From positions 88,269 to 152,268 of the forward strand of contig CAYOEM010000005.1 in assembly GCA_964402975.1 (NCBI GenBank): DNA of 64,000 nt. The letters are read 5' to 3'. This DNA comes from CAMDKS01 sp964402975. GTDB lineage: Bacteria > Bdellovibrionota_B > Oligoflexia > Oligoflexales > RGVZ01. The notes beneath the pieces were generated by a model, which was given only the letters and a program-made list of their open reading frames with translations, made no database searches and was not told the DNA's origin. This document shows positions 9,899-18,581 of this stretch, one piece after another (within the stretch, counting starts at the first letter, position 1; each line of letters begins with the position of its first letter). The position numbers were made by a program, and so were the translations under genes.

Positions 9899-9903
9899 AC
9901 AAC

Positions 9904-10710
9904 ATGGCTCACGGAGTGTCAGCAAGGGGCATTGTTGGATTAGGAGCGCTTGGCCAGGCCTTTGACAAGATAACGTCAGACCGCTCAACGCTAGACGTGG
10001 TTTTTTTTACGGTCAAAGCGTTTGATCTGCGAAATGCCCTACTTGAACAGGCCGACAAATGGCCCAGCCATTTACCATTCATCACCATGTGTAACGGGTA
10101 CATCTGGCCCATTATCCTTGATATTCAAAATCAACTTGGTGGTCGTCCCATACGTGTGGGGATGACGACGATCGGCAGCACGATTATGCCCTCTGGCGGA
10201 GTCCAAATATTCACCGAAGGCACCACGACCGCTTGGGGAAATTGGCCCAGCCCAGATAAAACTATAGCGCCACCTACATCCGAGGAGCTCAGCTGCCTTA
10301 AGACATTTCCAAATGGAACTTGGTATGATGACATTAGACCGATTATTCGCCGCAAGTGGATTTTGAATGTAGCTATTAATTCATTGGCAGCATTTCACCG
10401 TCTTGATCGAAATGGACTATTAGTAAACCACAAGCAGGAGGTCGAAGCCGTCCTAAGCGAAGCTATTGATCTAGCTGGCAAGCTTTGGACTGATTTAACT
10501 TGGGAAACTGGTGCAAGAGATAATATTCTCAAACAAATTTGGCAGGTCGTGAACGCTACAGCTGGGAACAAAAATAGCATGGTCAGGGATGTGATGTTGG
10601 GACGTCAAACGGAGTCTGACTTTCTCGCGGGCATGGCTTGGCATTTCCATGGGTTTCCTAAGCTAAAAAAACTTCACGAGGCAATAATCGATCAAGCTGA
10701 TTCTATTTAA
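9904..10710 (+). CDS. PanE/ApbA-like ketopantoate reductase family, N-terminal half of Rossmann fold missing
   Basis: A 268-residue protein whose body matches 2-dehydropantoate 2-reductase family proteins. LDVVFFTVKAFDL corresponds to the end of the Rossmann domain. MCNGYIWP matches the N-G substrate loop, RKWILNVAINSLAAF the interdomain helix, and NSMVRDVMLGRQTESD the C-terminal signature. About 65 N-terminal residues, including the GxGxxG NADP loop, are absent. The start is five bases from the transaldolase stop, and a stop at 9868 in the same frame rules out a longer start. There is no good ribosome site. It may be a decayed reductase or a variant using only the C-terminal domain. Confidence 0.7.
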   Translation: MAHGVSARGIVGLGALGQAFDKITSDRSTLDVVFFTVKAFDLRNALLEQADKWPSHLPFITMCNGYIWPIILDIQNQLGGRPIRVGMTTIGSTIMPSGGVQIFTEGTTTAWGNWPSPDKTIAPPTSEELSCLKTFPNGTWYDDIRPIIRRKWILNVAINSLAAFHRLDRNGLLVNHKQEVEAVLSEAIDLAGKLWTDLTWETGARDNILKQIWQVVNATAGNKNSMVRDVMLGRQTESDFLAGMAWHFHGFPKLKKLHEAIIDQADSI

Positions 10711-10814
10711 ATTTTTTCTGATTTTTTGTGATTTTTAAAAATTTAAATTCGCACCGTTCCTTAACCACCGCACGAAACAGTCCGAACACCCTTGAATAAA
10801 TAAAGGTGGTTTAG

Positions 10815-12086
10815 ATGTTTGGCTTCGGAAATATTCGTTCAGGCATTTCTGAACAAGAATTTATTACAGAGTACAACCGCTTCTCATACCGGGCGATTCT
10901 AGCGGGAACTATCTTTGGACTTTTATTCTTTAACTCTTATGCGATCTACGACTATTTCATCCAACCGGAAACTTTCTTTAAACACACCATAATAAGGCTC
11001 GGCTTTGTCACTCCAGTTTGTGTCAGCATTATAATCTTTCTTCGAAAGCCTAAAAATCGTGTCTTTACTCGACTAGCTATACTTCTTGGCGCTCTCACCC
11101 TGGCTCTTAGTACGGTTTACTTTTACAATAATAGCCTCAAGTCATTCACTAAAGCAGCGCCTGTGGGCCTTGTTTTTTTGATCTTATACATTTTGACTAG
11201 TATGCGTTTTTTGCAACGCGAAGCTTTGATATTCGTGGCCACGACAATGGCCGCGATTGTGCTGATTTTAGCTCAAAACAACGCAGACAAAGAGATCTGG
11301 GTTTCATACCTTTTTCATACTGGATTCGCCTGTGCAATGGGACTCGCCATCTGTCACACTTTGGAGAGATCCTGGCGTAAGATGGTCGAACAAAAAAAGA
11401 TTGCCGAGCGACAAGAAGCCGAGGCCGCTAGGCTTCTGGAATCAATCTTCCCCATCAGTATTGCTAATCGACTGCGTAAAAACTCCGAGTCTATTGCGGA
11501 ACGCTGCGACCATGTCTCAATATTGTTCGCAGATATTCAAGGATTCACAGCGGCGGCCGCACAATTATCCCCTAATGACCTCGTCAATGACCTTAATATC
11601 GTGTTTTCCCGAATAGATGATTTGTGCGCCAGACACGGATGTGAAAAGATCAAGACCATCGGGGATGCTTACTTGGCTGTTGCCGGAGTTCCGACGTATG
11701 CGCCTGACCACGCCGATCGCATAGTACGACTTGCTTTGGCCATGCGAGCTCTTAGTAAAGAGCTTACAATTGGCGGCCAGCCTGTGACATTTAGAATCGG
11801 CATCCACTCTGGACCTGTCGTGGCAGGAGTCATTGGGAAGTCGCGCTTTGCCTACGATCTTTGGGGTGACAGTGTCAATATGGCTAGCAGAATGGAGTCC
11901 ATCGCTCCAAGTGGATCCATTCAAATTTCTGACGAAACAGCCAGTCTTTTGGGCTCCGCTTTTGTATTAGAATCACGGGGTAAGATATATGCCAAAGGCA
12001 AAGGCGAGGTCGCAACATGGCTTGTGACTGGAGAGGCGGTGCCACAGCCCGCATATCATATCGAAGACAAAAAAAAATCGGCATAG
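10815..12086 (+). CDS. Membrane-bound class III adenylyl cyclase (copy 1)
   Basis: A 423-residue inner-membrane protein. About six hydrophobic helices fill residues 25-185, then a short coil leads into a class III cyclase domain (about 230-400). Both metal-binding Asp are seen (ILFADIQGFT and TIGDAYLAV). The adenine-selecting pair is Lys in EKIKTIGDAY and Asp in YDLWGD, and the catalytic Asn and Arg are in SVNMASRM. The predicted reaction is ATP to cAMP. AGGTGG precedes the ATG. A paralogue lies at 15.4 kb with the same layout but very different membrane helices, so the two may sense different signals. Confidence 0.92.
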   Translation: MFGFGNIRSGISEQEFITEYNRFSYRAILAGTIFGLLFFNSYAIYDYFIQPETFFKHTIIRLGFVTPVCVSIIIFLRKPKNRVFTRLAILLGALTLALSTVYFYNNSLKSFTKAAPVGLVFLILYILTSMRFLQREALIFVATTMAAIVLILAQNNADKEIWVSYLFHTGFACAMGLAICHTLERSWRKMVEQKKIAERQEAEAARLLESIFPISIANRLRKNSESIAERCDHVSILFADIQGFTAAAAQLSPNDLVNDLNIVFSRIDDLCARHGCEKIKTIGDAYLAVAGVPTYAPDHADRIVRLALAMRALSKELTIGGQPVTFRIGIHSGPVVAGVIGKSRFAYDLWGDSVNMASRMESIAPSGSIQISDETASLLGSAFVLESRGKIYAKGKGEVATWLVTGEAVPQPAYHIEDKKKSA

Positions 12087-12270
12087 ATAAGGTATCTCGA
12101 TCCTTTTGACGAAATTAGTATCTAACCCGTCAGCCATTAATCACAGATTTTCCGTTTAAAGCGCCATTAAACTGCAAGAGGTTTTGGACAACTTATTGCA
12201 GCATAAACTCGTCATGCCTTGACTCACAGTCACGTCATAGTGCCACCATGAATTTTAGGGAGAATAACTT

Positions 12271-13044
12271 ATGCGATGGGCGTCTTTGATAACATACTGC
12301 ACGATGATCTCCAGCCCCCTGATGGCGTCCGAGAATCCTGGCTCCGTGACTCTTGAGGGACGTGGTTCGTCAAGTCACGCACCTGAGTTCGTGTCCTTAA
12401 GCGTAGCTGTAACCTCCATATGCTATAACTCCTCCACCGAAGCCGCTACGGCTAATTCTGAGATGGCCAATCGCATTTTAGGAGTCTTCAAAAATTTCAA
12501 ACGCGCTGAAAAAGACCGCATCATAGCAACAGGTGGTGCCAACAGCATCCAAACGGAAACGACCCAAGTCGGTACAGAGTCCAGGGTTTTGTGTGAAATG
12601 AAGTGGCGAGCTGAAAATTACTTAAAAATTGAGATGTCAAACATTGACGAACTTCCGCAACTCCAAGATCAGGTTATGGCGGCCGTTCAGGGCATTGGTA
12701 ACATAGATCCGGCTCAAGTGACGCAAACGTTTAGTGAGTTTGGAAAGCCGGAATTTCATCTGTATTCAGAGACAGCACAAAAGATGCGCGAATCTGCTCA
12801 AGTGTCGGCTTTTGACGACGCCAGATCACAGTTAAATGCATTGTCTACACGCTGTCAGTTCACAAATCTCAGACTAATACGCCTCAGTCCCGCCGAGTAC
12901 AGCTATATTTACAAGCTTGCGGGCGAACGAATGCCAGTCTTGACGACGTCCACGCCAGTGATCCCCGATGAGCTAGAGGTCACGGCGACGCTTAGAATGG
13001 AGTGGGCTTTTGATCCAGGCAGCACGGCTTGCCGATTTCAGTGA
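12271..13044 (+). CDS. Exported SIMPL-domain (DUF541) protein
   Basis: A 257-residue protein with an N-terminal signal peptide (cleavage likely near SPLMAS-EN). The segment SVTLEGRGSSSHAPEFVSLSV is typical of SIMPL/DUF541 proteins, and the ordered later part ends in LEVTATLRMEWAFD. These periplasmic or outer-membrane-associated proteins are widespread but their function is not settled. GGGAG precedes the ATG. The 3' end overlaps the convergent minus-strand gene by seven bases. No operon partner is obvious. Confidence 0.72.
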   Translation: MRWASLITYCTMISSPLMASENPGSVTLEGRGSSSHAPEFVSLSVAVTSICYNSSTEAATANSEMANRILGVFKNFKRAEKDRIIATGGANSIQTETTQVGTESRVLCEMKWRAENYLKIEMSNIDELPQLQDQVMAAVQGIGNIDPAQVTQTFSEFGKPEFHLYSETAQKMRESAQVSAFDDARSQLNALSTRCQFTNLRLIRLSPAEYSYIYKLAGERMPVLTTSTPVIPDELEVTATLRMEWAFDPGSTACRFQ

Positions 13045-13820
13045 GTTCTTCGAAATTTGCGAGCGTCACGTCCCGCCTGATCAGTGACCGACTGCCACAT
13101 CATAGGATCTCTCTCGGTGAGAGAGTGCGATCCCATGGGCACCCACCATTCGGCGTCAAAATGTCTAAGGTGATTTGCATGAGCATGGGAAATATCAGTC
13201 GAGTGCAAAAGTGAAAAATCAACTTGATACCAGTTGGACCAGTGCTCCACCCGTTCGGCAATCAATGCATAATAGTCTTCAAGGTCTTTTGGAGCTCGCC
13301 TGCAACCGTCTGAAGATCCCGTAATCACTCCTCCAGAAAAAACCATCGGACCACAGTCAGGAATACTAATGGGGTCAACAGTCGTCAGCATGCGGTAATT
13401 AAGATCACCAACTTGAATAACAAGGCTCATAGCCGTCCAACCACCGTGAGACTGACCCCATACATAAACCGGCGCTGACTCCCCTGCAACCTCTGCAGCA
13501 GATCGAACCACATCGTAGAAATCATCCCTCGTCATCGCCACGTCTACTATTCCGAGGTCTTCAGCCGTGACATAAATGGTCGATTCACTACCGATGGCAT
13601 AGCATGTTCGGACCTGAACTGGCTCGTCGCCAGTGTCTCCCTTTAGACGCTCAATAAATTGATCCATCTCCGCACCAGACCGGATCTCACTCGTTGAGCC
13701 CGCGATGGCGCAGGAACCGAAACCACCACTGAACACAGCCAGCGGTCTTGCCCATGCAGACGCCGAAGACATGAGTCCTAGAAATAAGACGAGAACGGTT
13801 ATGAAAGACTTCACTGACAT
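13038..13820 (-). CDS. Secreted alpha/beta hydrolase-like protein
   Basis: A 260-residue protein with a clear signal peptide (MSVKSFITVLVLFLGLMSS, cleavage near ASAWA). VYVWGQSHGGWTAMSL contains a G-x-S-x-G elbow with flanking His and Gly, as in alpha/beta hydrolases. The segment LLHSTDISHAHANHLRHF could supply the catalytic His. TVDPISIPDCGP may carry the acid. A strong GGGAGG site precedes the ATG. The substrate is unknown. No close named family was recognised, so hydrolase is a motif-based call. Confidence 0.6.
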   Translation of the reverse strand: MSVKSFITVLVLFLGLMSSASAWARPLAVFSGGFGSCAIAGSTSEIRSGAEMDQFIERLKGDTGDEPVQVRTCYAIGSESTIYVTAEDLGIVDVAMTRDDFYDVVRSAAEVAGESAPVYVWGQSHGGWTAMSLVIQVGDLNYRMLTTVDPISIPDCGPMVFSGGVITGSSDGCRRAPKDLEDYYALIAERVEHWSNWYQVDFSLLHSTDISHAHANHLRHFDAEWWVPMGSHSLTERDPMMWQSVTDQAGRDARKFRRTH

Positions 13821-13946
13821 GAGATAACCTCCCAGGATTTGGGATAAAGTTTTGGTGGTGATAAATTAATAAGCAGACCATATATCTGCCAAACCGAGGC
13901 AAATTTCAACCTTTTTGCACTAACCTGCGACAATTACTAGAAGATT

Positions 13947-13961
13947 CGCCGAGGATCGGCG
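13947..13961 (-). terminator. Hairpin just after the recombinase gene
   Basis: CGCCGA at 13947-13952 and TCGGCG at 13956-13961 form a perfect six-pair stem with a three-base loop, starting two bases after the recombinase stop. The following T-tract is weak, so it may be a terminator or another RNA structure. Confidence 0.4.
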
Positions 13962-13963
13962 TG

Positions 13964-14572
13964 CTACGAGGCTGCTTCTGCACCCTTCAAAGCTTTATGC
14001 ACAGAACCGACCGAAATACCTAACTCGGCGGCAATGTCCTTGTAGCTGAGGCCTTTCGCACGCAATTCACGTGCTTTTAAAACAGCCTCGTCATTAACTT
14101 TAACGGGAGCACCGAGAACGACACCTCTGCGCCGAGCGGCGTCAAGACCGCTTCGTACCCTTGCCACAATGGTCTCTCGCTCAATCTCTGCAATCTCAGC
14201 AAAAGCAGCTAGCATGGTTCTTCGAAACGGATTGGCGTGCCCTAAATTGAGAACGGGTTGTGTAACAGAAATAAATCCGACTCCGTACTCATCAAGCTCC
14301 AAGAGGGTTTTAATGGCAACCGTGGCATTACGACTAAGACGGTCTAAGCGGTAAACGACGATGGTATCAATCTTACGATTGATGGCTAGACCGAGCAGCT
14401 CCTTGTAACCAGGCCTATTCTCGTGTTTTCCGGATAGACCCTCGTCCTGAATGACGTGGACGCTCTTTGGCTTTTTGGGCAACTCAGCAAGCCAGCGATC
14501 AATAGCAACTTTTTGGCTATCAAGATCCTGCTTGTCGGTTGAAACGCGGTAATAGATCGCTATTCGTTCCAT
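13964..14572 (-). CDS. Small serine recombinase (resolvase/invertase family)
   Basis: A 202-residue site-specific recombinase. The nucleophile Ser sits in IAIYYRVSTDKQ near residue 10. The conserved VYRLDRLSRN and the E-helix region FAEIAEIERETIVARVRSGL follow, ending with a helix-turn-helix (GLSYKDIAAELGISVGSVHKAL). Length is normal for the resolvase/invertase group. TTG at 14575 is possible, but the ATG at 14572 is a better start. It stands alone: no transposase, integron or obvious inverted repeats flank it. It could be a relic of a mobile element or act on a remote site. Confidence 0.88.
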   Translation of the reverse strand: MERIAIYYRVSTDKQDLDSQKVAIDRWLAELPKKPKSVHVIQDEGLSGKHENRPGYKELLGLAINRKIDTIVVYRLDRLSRNATVAIKTLLELDEYGVGFISVTQPVLNLGHANPFRRTMLAAFAEIAEIERETIVARVRSGLDAARRRGVVLGAPVKVNDEAVLKARELRAKGLSYKDIAAELGISVGSVHKALKGAEAAS

Positions 14573-14695
14573 CAAAGCCCCGCCTAAATCACAGTCCTCG
14601 TCTCATCATATCAAATTATCGCGTTCGCTTGGAGGACTTTGGCTTTAGTTTCCAACTAAAACTACTTTTTCTTAGGCTTAGGTATTGGGGCTGCT

Positions 14696-15247
14696 TCAAG
14701 GCAACACAGCAGGCGCAACCTTTTGGGGAGTCGACTGCGCCTTAAGCTCGTCAATGGCTTTGGCTACATTCTTTGCGTCCAAGGCTGGATCGACGTCTTC
14801 AAAATGGCGTCGGATAATCAATTTGTCATCCAAGATAAACGTCTGCCGTTTTGCCATGGATATGACAGGCATCTTTACTTGGTAGGATTTGATGATCTTT
14901 GCATCCGCGTCACTCAGAAGATCAAAGGTCATTTTGTGTTCATCATGAAATTTTTTCTGGGCTGCAACGTCGTCTGCGCTAATTCCGTACACAACAGCAC
15001 CTTTATCACGAATCACCCTAATTGAGTCGCGAAACGCACAGGCCTGCTTAGTACAACCAGGTGTCCCAGCCTTGGGATAAAAGAATAAAACTGTATATCC
15101 CTGACCCATGCGAGACGATAAGCTAAACTCCACGCCGTCCTGGTTTTTGGCCGTGAACTGCGGAGCTGGCTGACCAAGCATGGAATCTGCAAATAACGAG
15201 GGCGACCAAACGGCCGTTAAAAATACGATGACCCTTAAAAACTGCAT
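14696..15247 (-). CDS. Exported Bcp-type peroxiredoxin
   Basis: A 183-residue thiol peroxidase of the AhpC/TSA, Bcp subgroup. It begins with a signal peptide (cleavage near LFA-DS). The peroxidatic Cys lies in FYPKAGTPGCTKQACAFRD. The second Cys five residues later is the usual resolving Cys of atypical two-Cys Bcp proteins. It should reduce peroxides in the periplasm, drawing electrons from a thioredoxin-like partner. Cytoplasmic Bcp is more common, so the export signal is notable. A thioredoxin-like periplasmic protein lies at 16.8 kb, but on a separate transcript. Confidence 0.88.
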   Translation of the reverse strand: MQFLRVIVFLTAVWSPSLFADSMLGQPAPQFTAKNQDGVEFSLSSRMGQGYTVLFFYPKAGTPGCTKQACAFRDSIRVIRDKGAVVYGISADDVAAQKKFHDEHKMTFDLLSDADAKIIKSYQVKMPVISMAKRQTFILDDKLIIRRHFEDVDPALDAKNVAKAIDELKAQSTPQKVAPAVLP

Positions 15248-15394
15248 ACCCTGTCCCTCAAAAAAAATTAATCAATTCAGGTGATTGACTCGCGCTTTGT
15301 TGGATAACTCCTAGCCAACACCAACTTTAAACCGTATGCTATCATGTAAAGCCCAAAAACGAATTAAAAAGTCACCTGGACGCCAAAAGCTTTG

Positions 15395-16729
15395 ATGAAT
15401 ATCTACTCAAAACTTAAAAATATTTTTTACCCACTAGACTCAAACTTGGAAGCGGCTTACCGCGAACGACAACTTTTAAATATCGAGACGCCACTTAAGA
15501 TAGCCATAGCGGCAACCAGCGTCATATTATGGGTGATTTTTTTTGGAGTCCAACGCATTGCTCCCGATAGACCCATTTTTTTATACCCAGCAATCATTGT
15601 TCAACTCTGGCTTATATTTATGTTCGCTACTGTGGCGCGCACTGACAAAATCCGGACGATCGCCATCTACACTACGCCATTGTTCCCGGCACTGGTCGCC
15701 TATTTTTTTTCTAGGTACATTATTCCCTACCTACCTGCTGCAGCGAGTATGGAGCAGGGCTACGGCATTCTTAGCATTCTCATTCTAGTTTTCTATGGAC
15801 TTGAGACTATCTTTCCATTGCTTGCGGTGTTGGCTGGTATTCTGACGTCATACGTAATTATACGCGCAAGATTATCAAATCCAGCACTAGACCCAAATGG
15901 CGCTCAGATTTTACTACTTCATGTAATCATAACTAATTGGGTTGGTTTGATTATGTGCGTCAATCTTTGCCATATATCTCGTAAGCAATTTAAAAATTCT
16001 AAAAAAGCTGAGAGAGAACGCGAAGTGTCGGATGGTCTAATTAAAAGAGTATTTCCAGAAAGCATCGGGAACGAACTCAGAACAAGAGGCTCAAACCTCG
16101 CTAGGTCCTATGAAAATGTGACAGTATTGTTCGCAGATATTGCCAATTTCACAAAAATCACCACGACAATGCCACCAAAAAAGTTGGTTACGATTCTCCA
16201 TGATCTTTTCACCAATTTCGACCGGCTCGCCGAAAGACACGGTGTTGAAAAAATAAAGACTATCGGTGACGCGTATATGGCAGCAGCAGGATGCCCTCAG
16301 TCTGCAAAAGACCACGCGCAAAGAGTCGCTTATTTGGCACTCGAAATGCTCAAAAGCCTCCATTCATTTAATAAACGTCACCAGACGCGTTTTGATATCC
16401 GTATCGGAATACATACAGGACCTTTGATCGGCGGTGTTATTAGCGGTAAGCGTATAAGTTTCGACATCTGGGGAGAAACCGTCAATCTAACCAGCCGTCT
16501 TCAGAACGCCGCTGAGCCAGGTGAGATCATCGTGAGCGATGAGACTGCGAAAATTTTGCGCGATCAGTTTATCATCTCCGAGTTTCACTTGGTTGACTTC
16601 AAAGGTTTGGGGCCGACGCCAGTCGCCCGACTCGTATCATCGAATCAGACAAACCCCTTCGATGAACAAACTTCGAAAACGGCCAAGAGCGACCATGTAA
16701 GTGAAATAGCCTTTTTGTCACAGCACTGA
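15395..16729 (+). CDS. Membrane-bound class III adenylyl cyclase (copy 2)
   Basis: A 444-residue paralogue of the cyclase at 10.8 kb. About six transmembrane helices (residues 25-200) precede a class III catalytic domain. Metal-binding Asp are in TVLFADIANFT and TIGDAYMAAAG. Lys of EKIKTIGDAY and Asp of FDIWGE specify adenine, and Asn and Arg of TVNLTSRLQ complete the site. The catalytic domains of the two copies are clearly related, while the helices are not. The ATG at 15395 directly follows an in-frame TTG. It stands as a single gene, divergent from the peroxiredoxin. Confidence 0.92.
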   Translation: MNIYSKLKNIFYPLDSNLEAAYRERQLLNIETPLKIAIAATSVILWVIFFGVQRIAPDRPIFLYPAIIVQLWLIFMFATVARTDKIRTIAIYTTPLFPALVAYFFSRYIIPYLPAAASMEQGYGILSILILVFYGLETIFPLLAVLAGILTSYVIIRARLSNPALDPNGAQILLLHVIITNWVGLIMCVNLCHISRKQFKNSKKAEREREVSDGLIKRVFPESIGNELRTRGSNLARSYENVTVLFADIANFTKITTTMPPKKLVTILHDLFTNFDRLAERHGVEKIKTIGDAYMAAAGCPQSAKDHAQRVAYLALEMLKSLHSFNKRHQTRFDIRIGIHTGPLIGGVISGKRISFDIWGETVNLTSRLQNAAEPGEIIVSDETAKILRDQFIISEFHLVDFKGLGPTPVARLVSSNQTNPFDEQTSKTAKSDHVSEIAFLSQH

Positions 16730-16770
16730 TCGCTGATAAAACTTCAGCTCAATCATCGATAGTTAAGACG

Positions 16771-17157
16771 CTAGAACTTTCGGGACCACGGCAGAGCATT
16801 AATCCTAAGTATTTTTGCAAGATCAGGCCCATGGACGCAACTTGACTTTAGACCTAGACGGTTTATGACGCGAGCTGACTGCTCGGGCTCCTCATATACG
16901 CTAACAAATATATAACTCTCAGGTGACGCCTTGGTCCCCATTAGTTTCTCTCGGCAGGAGGAACACCAGGATGCAAAAGCGACGAGCTCTTTCCCTTTAA
17001 TAGACTCCGAAAAAGCCCCCCATTCAGCTGAATCAACAAGTCTACAGTTTAATTTGGGCCGTTCTAGCGTGTCTGCCTGAACAGATCCAAAAGCTATGGA
17101 TAAGATAGCAAATACAAACTGAAAAACCCTCCGGGCGAACGTTCTGTGAAAATTCAA
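16771..17157 (-). CDS. Short periplasmic thioredoxin-like protein
   Basis: A 128-residue exported protein (signal peptide with cleavage near VQA-DT). The thioredoxin-like active site is FASWCSSCREK. A putative cis-Pro occurs in NALPWS, but only about five residues follow it, so the last strands and helix of a normal thioredoxin fold are missing. No downstream frame restores them. The TTG start directly follows the TAA of the barrel gene (TAATTG), which implies translational coupling. It is the last gene of the four-gene minus-strand operon and probably handles thiols or metals for the others; that is inference. Confidence 0.65.
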   Translation of the reverse strand: MNFHRTFARRVFQFVFAILSIAFGSVQADTLERPKLNCRLVDSAEWGAFSESIKGKELVAFASWCSSCREKLMGTKASPESYIFVSVYEEPEQSARVINRLGLKSSCVHGPDLAKILRINALPWSRKF

Positions 17158-18048
17158 TTAAAAAGCCCTCATCAAAGCCATGGTCACGGAGTCTGAACGA
17201 CTCGTGTTGCGGGCCGCACCAAACGCAGCCGTTCTTGAGACCGTCAATCGCACAGTGTTGTCGTGCTGAACTTTAGCATCAGCAGACATAAACACACTGT
17301 TGGAAAGTACGTCGCTTCCATCCCACGCCTCACCGTCAATCGTTTTAGCCGTCGTTTGCTCACGATTCATACCAAATAGCACTTTACCCTGATCACTCCA
17401 GCCGTAGCCAAGCGTTGCAGTTGATCTCATCGTCAAACCATTTTTGACGTCGCCAATCTGACTTTTCCGAGAGTTCAATGGATATGTGAACGTCTGGGCC
17501 ACGCCGGCTTTCCAGTCAAACATCCCGTGCCAAACATCCAGCCCAACCCGCCCCTCTGGAACACCAGATCCAAAAACATCCAGCAGAGCTGGATCTTTGT
17601 AATCGTAAACACTCGTCGCCTTCCCGTCGCGCACAGCCGCGATGACCTGTACCTGAGGCTGCCAATCTACAGAGATATCCTGCGATATCAAAGTGTAGCG
17701 CGTAGTGAACATAGGATCACCCCAGCCGCTTCGCTCATATGATTGGCGCTTATTGACGATGTAGGGAGCCGTGACCGTTACAAAAAGTCGATTTGAAAAC
17801 GTATGACCCACGGATAGCGTTGTTGTGTTTCGAGTATCAGGAGCTAGCTGGAAGCCTTCCCGTCCCGATCCATCAATAAGAACGAATCCTTCCGTCCTCG
17901 CAAATCCGGCGTAAATTTTCCAATTTTCCCATGGGTACAGAATGAGAGGATCATCGCCGCCACTTCCGCAGGATGCGCAAGCAAAGGACGCCTCACTAAG
18001 AGCTAGCAGATAGATAGCAAGCAGTAACTTCAAAGAGCGCCAAAGCAT
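17158..18048 (-). CDS. Outer-membrane beta-barrel-like protein with CxxC start
   Basis: A 296-residue exported protein. The signal peptide is followed at once by CASCGSGGDDP. The rest alternates polar and apolar residues with many Tyr, Thr and Gly and ends in an aromatic Phe (TMALMRAF), as outer-membrane barrels do. Mature N-termini with this CxxCGSGG pattern occur in a barrel family I recall only as unnamed. It is third in the operon, starting 21 bases after the preceding gene and ending against the thioredoxin-like gene. A transport or metal-passage role is possible but unproven. Confidence 0.6.
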   Translation of the reverse strand: MLWRSLKLLLAIYLLALSEASFACASCGSGGDDPLILYPWENWKIYAGFARTEGFVLIDGSGREGFQLAPDTRNTTTLSVGHTFSNRLFVTVTAPYIVNKRQSYERSGWGDPMFTTRYTLISQDISVDWQPQVQVIAAVRDGKATSVYDYKDPALLDVFGSGVPEGRVGLDVWHGMFDWKAGVAQTFTYPLNSRKSQIGDVKNGLTMRSTATLGYGWSDQGKVLFGMNREQTTAKTIDGEAWDGSDVLSNSVFMSADAKVQHDNTVRLTVSRTAAFGAARNTSRSDSVTMALMRAF

Positions 18049-18069
18049 AAGTTCTCCAAAAACGAGACG

Positions 18070-18555
18070 CTATCTAACGTCGACCCAGGTTGTCCAAACA
18101 TCCTCGTGCCCGTCAACTGTAGCCACGATACGAATACGCCAAGATCCCTGCATCGTAAAAATGACATTTTCAAACGTAAATCGTCCCTGATCGCCGTCTG
18201 TGGTATGCACAACGGGTAAGTTATTGCCGGTGCCATGTCCATGCTGCGGCATATCTGCTATTAATTCGATTTTAGAAACGTTAGCAGGCTTACTACCATC
18301 CACCTTTCGAACAAATATGAGGCCTGTAAGGTCAAGAATCTCTTCATCGCTAAATCTTGGCTGTTCAGTCCAGTCTAATTCCGCTCGCCATTTTTTTGCA
18401 TCAGATAGCTGAAGGTCCGCTTCATCAGCTGGTCCGAGTGGCAGATCATCGTTTTCAAGACCCTCCCTGTCGGTGGGCAACGGTGTCCCGTTATTTCTGC
18501 CACAACTGGAAAATGCTGCTCCGATTAGCAGTAACATTAAATAAACAAATCTCAC
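18070..18555 (-). CDS. YtkA/FixH-like lipoprotein
   Basis: A 161-residue lipoprotein (lipobox FSSC near residue 18). The C-terminal 85 residues look like a YtkA/FixH-type Ig-like domain: IELIADMPQHGHGTG, then FENVIFTMQGSWRIRIVATVDG. The MPxHxHG motif has Met and His ligands suited to binding copper or another metal. It is second in the operon, 26 bases after the first YtkA-like gene and 21 before the barrel gene. Family members accompany cytochrome oxidase assembly or metal handling elsewhere. Confidence 0.65.
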   Translation of the reverse strand: MRFVYLMLLLIGAAFSSCGRNNGTPLPTDREGLENDDLPLGPADEADLQLSDAKKWRAELDWTEQPRFSDEEILDLTGLIFVRKVDGSKPANVSKIELIADMPQHGHGTGNNLPVVHTTDGDQGRFTFENVIFTMQGSWRIRIVATVDGHEDVWTTWVDVR

Positions 18556-18581
18556 TTACCACTCCTAACGCCGATTAAATG

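Noticed and set aside
10711..10760. T-rich run after the PanE-like gene as a terminator
   Set aside because: No stable stem precedes the T stretches.
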